Shown here: in pieces, positions 46,617 through 55,232 of the stretch | How positions within the stretch are numbered: the stretch's first letter is position 1 | Layout: every line of letters begins with the position of its first letter | NCBI RefSeq assembly: GCF_016919005.1 | Contig: NZ_JAFFQE010000009.1 | Span: 1 to 64,000 of the forward strand | Length of the DNA: 64,000 bases | Source of the DNA: Desulfopila inferna | GTDB lineage: Bacteria; Desulfobacterota; Desulfobulbia; Desulfobulbales; Desulfocapsaceae | Reading direction: 5' to 3' | Made by a program: the position numbers and the translations under genes | The notes under the pieces: model-generated | Told to the model about the DNA's origin: nothing | The model's database searches: none | The model's input: the letters and a program-made list of their open reading frames with translations, nothing else

Positions 46617-48869
46617 TTACAGATTGCTCTCTGTCTTTTTTTGCAGGCAAATAATCTGTCCTGGGTTTCTTTTCCGGCCAGCTGGGTGAGTTAAATATGC
46701 GACACCGGCCAGCAGCAGAAGAAGAAGCATAATCTTCATCTGCAGGGAGAAATACACCATAAAGTAGCTGAACGCAACCAATGGCAGCATGACTAATCTC
46801 GCCGCAAATTTCAAAAGCGAACTTTGACTGATAAAATCAGCAAGTTCGGGTGACCAGTGGTAGTATATACGCACGAAGCTCCGGCCAGCCTCATTTGTTT
46901 TCAGATATCGATCACGGAACTGACGCAATACCGATACCTGAGATTCCAGCAGAGAGCCATAGGCAGCGGTAGCGATAAAACAGGCATCATCCGTTTTGAA
47001 TGTCTTCTGAGGACCATAAACTATCATATCGTTGGAGAGAACGGCATAGGCGCGCACGAAATAGAAGGTGTCGGGAGTGATTCCGGTTATATCACTGCCG
47101 AACTCACCTGTACCGCTGCCGTCGGAGGTCTGTCCCCTGCGTACACTACCATAATTATTTGATTTTTCCTCCACCCAGGCCGGAAAGACTGATGTTGCCG
47201 CATCACCGTCACCGTTGGCTATGGCACTGCCGTCATCGGTATCTTCAGCCGTAGTGACAGAGGGATACGGGGCTACACCGAAGACAACGCCGCGGGCCGT
47301 CACTGAAAGAGGGCAATCTTCCACATCTGAGGATTCGCAGTCAAATTCTTTATTTTCTTTAATTGCGCCTCCTGATAATGCCCCGTTGCGGGTCACATTG
47401 ATCGGCGACATGGTGGCAATCAAATAAGGCATCTCGGAGAGATCTGATACTCCCGGTGTCTCCGGCGGAGGAACGTCGCTGGTAAAAGCCACCAAGGCCA
47501 TATCATCGTCGGCACCGTCATTGGTGAAGCCAGCCACCAGCACCCTGCCGTTTTCGGTAACAACGACACCACGGCCGATATCATTTCCACCATCGATGTC
47601 GGTAAGCACAGGCTCACTCCCCTCTCTGGCGGCGATCAGTTCCGATTCCATCAGGCTGAGGCTGCTGTCGATCTCTGCAGGATCTTCGGTTTCGTCGCCG
47701 TTCTCGCCTGATACCTTCAAAACCGTACTTTTCATCAAAGACCCGGTGGCATCGAGATGAACCAGGACAATATCCGTATTGTCGCCGTTTTCTCCTTCAC
47801 CAATAACCAGAAGGGAACCGTCGTCAAGTGCGGTTATGGAATGGGCAATTCCGGCATTTCCCGGACCCAGGTCATTGACGGCTATACCGTTGGTGCCGTA
47901 GGAAGAGTCGAGCTTACCGTCGGCGGAAAATTTGGCGGTGGTTATACTTTGACGCTCATCCACTGTGGTAAATCCAGCGGCGACAAGAGAGAAATCCTCA
48001 AGGAATACGCCTGAAAAAAACTGCGAATTCTCGCCAAGATCGCCGACGGCCTCGCCATTGCTGCCGAAAGCAGTATCAATGTCGCCGTTCTCGGTGAGAC
48101 GAAAGAGAATAGCCGTTGCCGGTGATTCGTCACTTTCTTTGACGCCGCCGAGTATTAAGCTGCCGTCATCATTCTGGGCAATAAAATTTGCCGTGGTATT
48201 GAACTCCTCCGTCACTATGCGGCGAAAGCCGCCGTCGCCAAAAGAGGTATCGAGGGTGCCATCTTCAAGAAATCTGGCAGCCACCGCCCAGTTCCGAGCC
48301 TCGGAGCGCAATACCCCGCCGACCACTATGCGATTTTCCGAATCGATTACAACGCTAAAGGCTTCGCCGTCATATTCTTCCTGCCGCAGGGTAACGATCC
48401 CGGAGATGCCGAAGTCGATATCGAGAATTCCCGAGGGTGTGATGCGGAACAGGGCGAATTTCTTTTCTCCTCCGATGGTCTCCCTGAGGTAGCCGGCAAC
48501 CACTATATTGCCATTCTCCGTAATCGCCAGATCGTTGGCCCCGTCATCACCACTGCCCAGCGTAAAGGTGGCCTTGCCGTCACTGGCAAAAGTGGTATCG
48601 AGGGTGCCGTTGCTGTTATAGCGAACCACCGCCACTTCAACGGCAGGATCGACCTCGCTGGTACCGGCCACCACAATCCTGCCGTCTTCAAGGAGGAGGA
48701 CGGCGTTTGCCTGGTCATTGCCGTTGGCGATATCGTCTACCTTGATTCCTCCATTATTAAAATCAGGGTCGAGTATATAGCCGCCCATGCTCTGGCCCGG
48801 CAATAAAAGAAGCATCATCCCCAGGACCGCCGGAAAGAAAGATTCAAGTCTGCACTTTGTGTCCTTCAT
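46617..48869 (-). CDS. Delta-60 repeat surface protein with CFI-box-like C-terminal sorting region
   Basis: A 750-residue exported protein. ATG 48869 with GAGGAC upstream is followed by a ~28-residue signal peptide (ends QSMGG). Residues ~30-450 hold about eight delta-60 repeats of ~50 residues (GxDDxANxxxxxxxGxIVVAGxxxxxxxxxFAxxRxxxxGxLDxxFGxxG), a likely propeller. A region with APYPSVT and FYFVRAYA follows. The last ~120 residues start [10 protein letters not shown], continue with [15 protein letters not shown] and hydrophobic helices, and end in a basic tail (GRKRNPG); this is the CFI-box-CTERM pattern. The gene sits inside the T2SS operon between gspF and gspG, so it is a strong candidate substrate of this secretion system, retained at the surface by its C-terminus. 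Confidence 0.85.
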   Translation of the reverse strand: MKDTKCRLESFFPAVLGMMLLLLPGQSMGGYILDPDFNNGGIKVDDIANGNDQANAVLLLEDGRIVVAGTSEVDPAVEVAVVRYNSNGTLDTTFASDGKATFTLGSGDDGANDLAITENGNIVVAGYLRETIGGEKKFALFRITPSGILDIDFGISGIVTLRQEEYDGEAFSVVIDSENRIVVGGVLRSEARNWAVAARFLEDGTLDTSFGDGGFRRIVTEEFNTTANFIAQNDDGSLILGGVKESDESPATAILFRLTENGDIDTAFGSNGEAVGDLGENSQFFSGVFLEDFSLVAAGFTTVDERQSITTAKFSADGKLDSSYGTNGIAVNDLGPGNAGIAHSITALDDGSLLVIGEGENGDNTDIVLVHLDATGSLMKSTVLKVSGENGDETEDPAEIDSSLSLMESELIAAREGSEPVLTDIDGGNDIGRGVVVTENGRVLVAGFTNDGADDDMALVAFTSDVPPPETPGVSDLSEMPYLIATMSPINVTRNGALSGGAIKENKEFDCESSDVEDCPLSVTARGVVFGVAPYPSVTTAEDTDDGSAIANGDGDAATSVFPAWVEEKSNNYGSVRRGQTSDGSGTGEFGSDITGITPDTFYFVRAYAVLSNDMIVYGPQKTFKTDDACFIATAAYGSLLESQVSVLRQFRDRYLKTNEAGRSFVRIYYHWSPELADFISQSSLLKFAARLVMLPLVAFSYFMVYFSLQMKIMLLLLLLAGVAYLTHPAGRKRNPGQIICLQKKTESNL

Positions 48870-49018
48870 TTTTTTGTCCTCATTGGAGGTTGGAACCCTG
48901 TAGACTGTTTTCTTGTTTTTTTTTGCAAGATTATCTGTCTCAAGGTTCTTACCCAGCCCAGCTGGGTTTGTTAGTAGCACAATTGTCAATCGTATAGTAA
49001 AACGTCTTTTAATTAATG

Positions 49019-50245
49019 CTAGCCGATCATCTGATTCATTTCAAATATCGGCAGAAGAATGGAAAGAATAATAGCCCCGACAACCCCTCCCATACCTACT
49101 ATCATGATCGGCTCTATCAGTGATGTCATGCCTACAACTGCAGATTCCACCTCCCGCTCGTAGGCATCCGCCACCTTCTTCAACATTTTTTCCAGGGTGC
49201 CTGCCTGCTCACCCACTCCGACCATCTGCACAAACATCGGCGGAAACCAGGGGGAATTACCGAGCGAGACCGTCATACTCTTGCCTTCTCTGATTTGCAC
49301 AATGGCATCGTCGACAACTTGGGAAATCTGCGAATTATTCATTATGGTCTTAACTATTTCCATTGAAGCTATCAGGCCGACGCCGCTCTCCAGCAGGCTG
49401 CTCAACGTCGAGGAAAACCGGGCCAGAATAATTTTCTGCAAGACAGTGCCGATAACAGGAATCTTCAAGAGTATATAATCCCAGAGAGGGCGACCGTATT
49501 TACTTTGAATAAAAATCTTCAGGGAGATGCCAAGCGCGGCCATCAGAAAAACAACAATGAACCAATAGTCCTTGAGAAAATCGCTCATCCCGATCAGAAT
49601 TCGGGTAGGCAGAGGCAATACCTTGTCCATCTCGACAAAGACCTGGGTTATATTCGGTATAATATAGGTGATAAGTATAATCAGGACACCGACACAAATC
49701 AAAGCCATAACCAGTGGATAGATGAGCGCAGCGGTCAGCTTTCCCTTAAGTACCTCCTGTTTCTCGCCAAAATCAGCTAGTCGTTCCAAGACGATATCCA
49801 ACGATCCCGAAGCTTCGCCTGCCCGAATCATATTTATATAAATATTGGAAAATATCTTCGGGTGTTCGGATATGGCATTGGTCAGGGTATTACCCTCATT
49901 GACCGATTCCTTAATCTGAGCAATTATTTTCTTGAAAGCCGGATTGGTTGTCTGGGAAATAAGGGAGGATAGAGAAGGTACCAACGGAATTTTGGCTCCC
50001 AACAGCGTCGCCAGCTGGCGGGTGAAAATGTGCAGCTCCTTAGTGGTGATGCGATCAAAGAGGCTCAGGGAAATGGCCCTGCCGCCTGCTTTTTTTTGTG
50101 CTTTTGCAGAACTCTCTTTTATATAAATCGGATAGTTGCCGCCGGAGCGCAATTTTTTTCTGGCAGTGCTCGAACTGTCGGCATCGACAATGCCTTTGCG
50201 GCTTTTTCCATTCTTATCAAGGGCTTTATATTCATATACGGGCAT
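49019..50245 (-). CDS. gspF: Type II secretion platform protein GspF
   Basis: A 408-residue polytopic inner-membrane protein with two repeated GspF domains (~70-195 and ~275-395), each followed by membrane segments near 175-195, 225-245 and 378-400. [15 protein letters not shown] and [15 protein letters not shown] are the repeat signatures. It is the central platform protein moved by GspE. It is separated from gspE by the whole pseudopilin block plus the delta-60 gene, an unusual order. It diverges from gspA. Confidence 0.95.
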   Translation of the reverse strand: MPVYEYKALDKNGKSRKGIVDADSSSTARKKLRSGGNYPIYIKESSAKAQKKAGGRAISLSLFDRITTKELHIFTRQLATLLGAKIPLVPSLSSLISQTTNPAFKKIIAQIKESVNEGNTLTNAISEHPKIFSNIYINMIRAGEASGSLDIVLERLADFGEKQEVLKGKLTAALIYPLVMALICVGVLIILITYIIPNITQVFVEMDKVLPLPTRILIGMSDFLKDYWFIVVFLMAALGISLKIFIQSKYGRPLWDYILLKIPVIGTVLQKIILARFSSTLSSLLESGVGLIASMEIVKTIMNNSQISQVVDDAIVQIREGKSMTVSLGNSPWFPPMFVQMVGVGEQAGTLEKMLKKVADAYEREVESAVVGMTSLIEPIMIVGMGGVVGAIILSILLPIFEMNQMIG

Positions 50246-50619
50246 AGATACACCTTTTAACGGGAATCGTACATTTTATGAAACTTACGATAGAAATACA
50301 ACGAGAAACAAAGAAAAATGGAAAATAAGAAAAAATTCCTTTATAGTAAAAAAAATGATCTCGTAAAATGTCTTTGAAGTTGCCGAGTCCAACAAAAAAA
50401 CAACCTGATTGCCCCTAATCCTCAGCTCAAGGTCGGGACTGCTCTTTTCACGGGTCTCTGCAATCCCGGACGGCTGCAGCGAAGCCCCCTTGGACGGGTT
50501 TATGGCGTCCCGATGAAAAGAGCAGTCCCGGCCTGGGCCAGAAAATGCTGAGTTTCAGGGGTAATCAGAAAAAACAATTCACGGATGCGATAAAACATCT
50601 CCCTCAACCGCGCCGCGCT
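50246..50619. repeat. Divergent gspF/gspA intergenic region with a long inverted repeat
   Basis: GGTCGGGACTGCTCTTTTCA (50431-50450) is matched with one mismatch by its inverse at 50514-50533, enclosing a 63-base loop with smaller GC-rich stems. It lies just upstream of gspA. It could be a dispersed element, a terminator facing gspF's promoter or a regulatory RNA structure. The rest of the gap is AT-rich and presumably holds both promoters. Confidence 0.6.
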
Positions 50620-51723
50620 ATGTATACGGAATATTTCGGATTACAAGAAAAGCCATTTACCATTTCACCTGATCCCCGTTATCTTTACATGAGCGAACAT
50701 CACAGGGAGGCACTGGCGCATCTGCTCTACGGCATTTCCAGTGACGGTTGCCTGATTCTTCTCACCGGAGATGTGGGAACCGGTAAAACCACAGTTTGCA
50801 GGAGCCTTCTATCCCTTCTTCCTGAAAATACCGAAACGGCCATCATCGTTAATCCAAAGCTGAGCGTTCAGGAGCTTCTGGAAACTATCTGCGAGGAACT
50901 GGAGATACCTTTCAGTAAAAGCAGCAGCTCTCTCAAATCCTACATCGACGGCATCAACAATCACCTGCTCACCTCACATACCCTGGGCAAAACAACGGTG
51001 CTCATCATCGATGAAGCACAAAATCTCGACATGGATGTGTTGGAACAGCTCCGGCTGTTGACCAATCTGGAAACCGACACCGCCAAACTCTTAAAAATTG
51101 TGCTCATTGGCCAGACGGAGCTTCAGGAAAAGCTGAAAAGCCCCGAAGTTTCCCAGATTAACCAGAGGATTACCAGCAGATATCACCTGGCGCCCCTGAG
51201 CAAGAACGATGCCATTCGCTTTATCAAGCACAGGCTCATTATTGCCGGCGGCGGCAGAATGCAGTTCTTTACAGATAAAGCCCTGCTGCAGGCCTACCAG
51301 CTCAGTAATGGCATACCGCGACTGATCAATATACTCTGCGATCGCGCATTACTGGGAGCATACGTGGAAGAAAAGGACCAGGTGACTGAAAGGATCATGC
51401 TGAAGTCCGGCTGTGAGGTATTGGGAGAGGCACCATTACCGCCTGAAAAGCGTCAGTGGCCTGTACGTATTCCCTATAGAGCCGTAATCTTCAGCCTGGT
51501 CCTGCTTTCCTTGGGAACAACAGCCTATTTACTGCTCTCCGAAAGAACTAATCCATTCAAACAAATTATTGAAAATATATCCGCCACCCGAGAGAACAGC
51601 CGGGACTCTCTGAATATGGATTCCGTTAGGAGCAATGTGATTCCGACGAAGGCGGGGCAATCCGAGAGTAACGATGGATCCAAACCGGCCGCCGCCCAGC
51701 TGGAGCAGGTGGAAAAATTATAA
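50620..51723 (+). CDS. gspA: ExeA/GspA-type AAA+ ATPase
   Basis: A 367-residue protein. MYTEYFGLQEKPF opens the ExeA-family AAA+ domain, Walker A is LLTGDVGTGKTT near 47 and Walker B VLIIDEAQN near 127. A membrane segment lies near 288-308 with a short periplasmic tail. ExeA-type proteins work with GspB to remodel peptidoglycan or help secretin assembly. I chose ATG 50620 because the family starts there; an in-frame ATG at 50545 would add 25 residues. Neither has a clear ribosome site. Confidence 0.88.
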   Translation: MYTEYFGLQEKPFTISPDPRYLYMSEHHREALAHLLYGISSDGCLILLTGDVGTGKTTVCRSLLSLLPENTETAIIVNPKLSVQELLETICEELEIPFSKSSSSLKSYIDGINNHLLTSHTLGKTTVLIIDEAQNLDMDVLEQLRLLTNLETDTAKLLKIVLIGQTELQEKLKSPEVSQINQRITSRYHLAPLSKNDAIRFIKHRLIIAGGGRMQFFTDKALLQAYQLSNGIPRLINILCDRALLGAYVEEKDQVTERIMLKSGCEVLGEAPLPPEKRQWPVRIPYRAVIFSLVLLSLGTTAYLLLSERTNPFKQIIENISATRENSRDSLNMDSVRSNVIPTKAGQSESNDGSKPAAAQLEQVEKL

Positions 51724-51963
51724 CGCTCTCTCCGCTGATTCCATTTATACCGGACAAGAATGATTTTATCGTAAGGCCGCGACAAAGAGGATTAAATTTT
51801 GAAAGCAACCACGAGTCAGGACAGATTGCACAGACTTCGAAAGTGCCATTTATGGACAGGCACTAGATAAAAATTTCGATATACAGGGCGCAGAAGAGCG
51901 GGCTTTCTCAAAATCTGCGTTCGCGACGCCATCAATAATGGAAATCAAGAGACCGGCCACCCC

Positions 51964-52638
51964 ATGTCCTACATCCTGGATGCACTTAAAAAATCGGAGG
52001 TAAAACGGGCGGAGAAGCAGGCTCCTTTTCAGCTGCAGTCCCACCCCTCACCGCCTGCCGCGGTTCCGAAACGGACCTGGTCACGGCTCTGGATTCTTTT
52101 TTGGTTGATCATTATTGCCTTCCCGCTGAGCTACCCTCTGTATACTCACTTCACTATGCAATATAGCCGGAATGTCGATACGACCATTGCCGAAACAGCT
52201 GGAGCCGATCTTCAGGAGAAAGAACCGGAGATTCCGGCAGCAGATGCAGCTGAAGTCGAACAGAGCGGCACCATTCCAGAGCTTCGCCCGGTAAACAACA
52301 AGAAATATCCAGGATCTGCAGTCGAAAGTGGTGATGTTTTCGAGCCTGCTCCTCTGGGAGTTTCACGGGCCTCCCTGCCTTCACTCCCCTCATCGGAGCA
52401 GTTTTCCTCCGTTCCCTACCTGGATGAACTGGAGTCACCTTTTCGGGAGTCGGTACCCGAGTTTAAACTCGCCGGTCATGTCTATGCCAATGATCCGGCC
52501 CTGCGTCTGATTCTTATCAATAACAGGATCGTCAGGGAAAAAGACGTTGTTGCCAAAGATTATATCCTGGAAGAGATTACTCCAAAGGGAGTAATCTTTC
52601 GTTCGGGAGATATACGGTTCCGTATGGATGGCTATTAA
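51964..52638 (+). CDS. gspB: GspB-type general secretion protein
   Basis: A 224-residue bitopic protein opening MSYILDALKKSE, the classic start of GspB/ExeB and PilZ-linked partners. A membrane segment lies near 42-62, then ~85 residues of Pro/Glu-rich linker, then a C-terminal T2SSB domain near 155-222 (PEFKLAGHVYANDPALRLILINNRIV). It is the partner of GspA. A 240-base gap separates the two genes, with no other gene between. Confidence 0.88.
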   Translation: MSYILDALKKSEVKRAEKQAPFQLQSHPSPPAAVPKRTWSRLWILFWLIIIAFPLSYPLYTHFTMQYSRNVDTTIAETAGADLQEKEPEIPAADAAEVEQSGTIPELRPVNNKKYPGSAVESGDVFEPAPLGVSRASLPSLPSSEQFSSVPYLDELESPFRESVPEFKLAGHVYANDPALRLILINNRIVREKDVVAKDYILEEITPKGVIFRSGDIRFRMDGY

Positions 52639-52717
52639 AAACCACCATAGCAAGAAAACTCAAAAATGTATTAAAAATCGGGATTTGGAAACTTGAGACT
52701 CATCCGGGCTAATTCCT

Positions 52718-53086
52718 TCACAACTCCTTCCTGTTGTAATAGCCGACAATGCTCCCATAAAAGATCAGCAGTACTCCCCAGCGGGCCTGGTCGACGCCGT
52801 CATCGATAATTGCCAGGATCCCCACTGCAACACACATTAATGATAAAAACAACCACAGATTATAGAGCATGAAGCCGACCTCGTATTCGGCACAAAGTTT
52901 TTTCAGTAAATAGAGAAAAAAACAAAAACCCATTCCGCCCCAGTATCCGATGACCAGAAATGACGCTATCGGGACAAGGCTCTGATCAACCGATTCTACT
53001 ACCGGAATCAAGAACAGAAGACCAATTCCAACCACAATATAGAAAACGAGGGAGTTTCTATCCATTGCCATGCCTCTTATTATCAT
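52718..53086 (-). CDS. Small membrane protein, unknown function
   Basis: A 122-residue protein with four hydrophobic segments at about residues 14-28, 38-60, 72-94 and 103-116 and short charged loops. I recognise no family. It is convergent with gspB and divergent from the TetR gene. The start could also be the internal ATG that yields MDRNSLVF. Confidence 0.6.
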   Translation of the reverse strand: MIIRGMAMDRNSLVFYIVVGIGLLFLIPVVESVDQSLVPIASFLVIGYWGGMGFCFFLYLLKKLCAEYEVGFMLYNLWLFLSLMCVAVGILAIIDDGVDQARWGVLLIFYGSIVGYYNRKEL

Positions 53087-53432
53087 TTGACGGCATCACC
53101 AGACTGTATCAGTCTCTTCATTCATACCCTGATTAACTATAAAGTTTTTTGAACGAAAGCTCAAACGTTATTGATCGATCCGCTCCAACAATTAATTATC
53201 TCAAGCAAATTTTCCCTAAAAGGATGCTGCGGGTTCATGCAGTTTTTTTTGCCTGAAGCAAGACAAATCATTAAAATTGAGGCACCCAGGGTCATCTTTT
53301 CCCGTTTTTCCGAAAAGAATGTGAGAAAGATACACATCACAGGTTTATCGATATGGGAAATATGGTACTATTCCCGAATATTATCCTCTACGTTCAGGGC
53401 AAATTTTCAGCACAGTAAGGAGCACAATACGG
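53087..53432. other. Intergenic region upstream of the TetR gene
   Basis: AT-rich, presumably with promoters for the two divergent genes. A frame at 53171-53461 has no recognisable content. No palindrome typical of a TetR operator stands out. Confidence 0.35.
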
Positions 53433-54113
53433 ATGAGCAAAAGGGCAATGGATACGCATGATGTAGCCACTCAAATTAAAAATAAGAAACTGGTGGAGGA
53501 AAGGAGACGGCAGATTGTCGATGGGGCGGTAAAACTTTTCATCAAATACGGCTATCATAAGACAACCACAAGAACGCTAGCCAAGGAGACGGGGCTCTCC
53601 ATTGGATCACTCTACGAATATGTCTCCACTAAAGAAGATGTGCTCTACCTGGTATGTATTGCCATCCATGAAGAAGTCGAGCATGGTCTCAAGAAGGCCA
53701 TGTCCCGCAAGCTTGAAGGGCGGGAGGCTCTCAGGGAGATAATCCGCGGACATCTGCTCGTCTGCGACCGCATGAGCGATCATGTCCTGCTGATGTATCA
53801 GGTTACCCACTTCCTCCCCAAAAAATGGCAGAAAAAGGTTCTTGCCGCGGAACTACAGATCACCAATCTATTTATTGATGCGATGATGCTCCTGAAGCAT
53901 GAGGGAAAATTGGCGCTGGACGATGAAACCATTAGCCTTATCGGCCATAATATTTCCATAATCGGTCATGCCTGGGCCTTCCGCCGGTGGTATTTCACCA
54001 CGGTCTTTACCATAGAGCAGTATATAGAAAAACAAACCGCATTTATTATGGGTTTTTTGACGGAAATTACCCCCAAAAAGAACTTCCGCAACCAGAGCGA
54101 CTCCTTTTTGTAG
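53433..54113 (+). CDS. TetR-family transcriptional regulator
   Basis: A 226-residue regulator. The helix-turn-helix is at about residues 40-70 (TTTRTLAKETGLSIGSLYEYVSTKEDVL region), followed by an all-helical ligand/dimer domain. AAGGAG sits 9 bases before ATG 53433. Lipid or acyl-CoA metabolism is a common target of such regulators, but no target can be named. A clean terminator follows. The adjacent genes are convergent or divergent, so it is monocistronic. Confidence 0.88.
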   Translation: MSKRAMDTHDVATQIKNKKLVEERRRQIVDGAVKLFIKYGYHKTTTRTLAKETGLSIGSLYEYVSTKEDVLYLVCIAIHEEVEHGLKKAMSRKLEGREALREIIRGHLLVCDRMSDHVLLMYQVTHFLPKKWQKKVLAAELQITNLFIDAMMLLKHEGKLALDDETISLIGHNISIIGHAWAFRRWYFTTVFTIEQYIEKQTAFIMGFLTEITPKKNFRNQSDSFL

Positions 54114-54128
54114 TCCCTGATAACAAAA

Positions 54129-54162
54129 AGCCGCAATCCGGAGGTTTCTTCGGATTGCGGCT
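54129..54162 (+). terminator. Terminator after the TetR gene
   Basis: AGCCGCAATCCG and CGGATTGCGGCT form a perfect 12-bp stem with a 10-base loop, followed by a pyrimidine-rich tail containing TTTTTT. Confidence 0.85.
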
Positions 54163-54209
54163 CCATTCTCTTTCATTTTTTGAGAGCACTACCTGCCTGC
54201 GGCAATGTC

Positions 54210-54337
54210 AAAGGCTTCATCGAAGGTTTAATACGGCAATTGTATTATCTTGGCTTTACAGAGAGCAGCAGCAACTCTGTGGGAGTGTGGAGTCTAGTGT
54301 TGGTTGCCTGCCGCATCTTATCTTCGATGAAGCCTTT
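54210..54337. repeat. 16-bp perfect inverted repeat flanking ~96 bases
   Basis: AAAGGCTTCATCGAAG (54210-54225) and CTTCGATGAAGCCTTT (54322-54337) are exact inverses. Each arm, read outwards in the right frame, translates to FDEAF, so they may be two inverted scraps of one gene rather than a functional hairpin. No full gene lies here. Confidence 0.5.
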
Positions 54338-54369
54338 CACCCCTGTCGCTTTGTTGCTTAATAGAATTA

Positions 54370-54981
54370 TCAGTTACGAACTCTCACCGACTGCGTCTGC
54401 GATACGGTTCTTGCCTGAATCCAGGGCTTGCCCACCGGAAGCACATCCCGTCCGAAAACCTGCATGAAAATCACATGCGCCATCATATACCAGGCATTGA
54501 GGGCACAGAGGATCAAAACATACGCCGCCACCTTGGTCATGGCCGGATATCCGAAATGGGCCAAATCAAGGAGGATGAAACCGGCCACCAGCAGGGTAAA
54601 GGTCGAGGCCATCGCACCATGAACCCTCATTGCGGCTACCCACATTATTATGGTGTACAAGGTCCAGACCACAAGAAAGTAGCCGATATCAGTAGGGCTG
54701 GAGGTATAGATTCCATATTTATTGAACATTAGGATGACACTCAGCGCCATCCAGAAGGACCCGTAGGAGACAAAGGCGCTGTACCCGAAATTATTGCCGG
54801 CCTTGAATTCCTGAAAGCCTGCAATAAGCTGGGCCATTCCTCCGAAAATAATGCCGCAGGCAATGACCGGTCCCAAACCGCAAAGTCCGAGGTTGTGAAA
54901 CTGAAGAATGAGGGTGGTAAGACCAAAACCTGCCAGTCCTACTACTGCGGGGTTGCCTGTTGGTGTCTGTGTATCTGCCAT
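54370..54981 (-). CDS. satP: Acetate/succinate transporter (SatP/YaaH, GPR1-FUN34 family)
   Basis: A 203-residue inner-membrane protein with six hydrophobic segments. The family signature NPAVVGLAGFGLTT lies at residues ~9-22, and the AGFQEFKAGN-x-FG motif after segment 2, near 57, is also typical. Homologues carry acetate or succinate with protons. ATG 54981 follows GGAGGAGACACA; the open frame extends upstream to 55101 but that part overlaps the promoter. Upstream are a sigma54 promoter and three palindromic sites, directly downstream of a sigma54 response regulator gene, so transcription is probably switched on by that two-component system. Confidence 0.93.
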   Translation of the reverse strand: MADTQTPTGNPAVVGLAGFGLTTLILQFHNLGLCGLGPVIACGIIFGGMAQLIAGFQEFKAGNNFGYSAFVSYGSFWMALSVILMFNKYGIYTSSPTDIGYFLVVWTLYTIIMWVAAMRVHGAMASTFTLLVAGFILLDLAHFGYPAMTKVAAYVLILCALNAWYMMAHVIFMQVFGRDVLPVGKPWIQARTVSQTQSVRVRN

Positions 54982-55045
54982 TGTGTCTCCTCCAATATTT
55001 TCCGTTGATTGTTGAATATCATCCGAAATCGATACTGAAGGTAGA

Positions 55046-55061
55046 AGCAAAGCCCATGCCA
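55046..55061 (-). promoter_or_regulatory. Sigma54 (-24/-12) promoter of satP
   Basis: On the minus strand TGGCATGGGCTTTGCT matches the consensus TGGCAYR-N4-TTGCW at all invariant positions. The predicted transcription start is near 55035, about 55 bases before the satP ATG. The next gene upstream encodes a sigma54 activator. Confidence 0.8.
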
Positions 55062-55128
55062 TATACAGAAAAGCGAACAACACGTTGTATTCCAAAGACA
55101 TACGAGCAACATAATCACGCTATACGAC

Positions 55129-55227
55129 TACAACCATAGTTGTGAAAAAGAGAGAAGATGGCGGAAAAGCCAGGCACACCAAGACATAGCTCGCCGACAA
55201 CAAAAGTTGTGAATACAACAAAGGTTG
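55129..55227. promoter_or_regulatory. Three ACAAC-N4-GTTGT activator sites upstream of satP
   Basis: Identical palindromic arms occur at 55129-55142, 55196-55209 and 55214-55227. The last two are centred 18 bases apart. They lie about 70-165 bases upstream of the -24 element, the usual range for sigma54 activator binding, in the gap between the response regulator gene and satP. Binding by the regulator encoded at 55233-56654 is inferred. Confidence 0.75.
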
Positions 55228-55232
55228 TAGGC

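Noticed and set aside
54370-55101. 40-residue N-terminal extension of SatP
   Set aside because: The extension would cross the sigma54 promoter; ATG 54981 has a strong ribosome site and the family's normal N-terminus.
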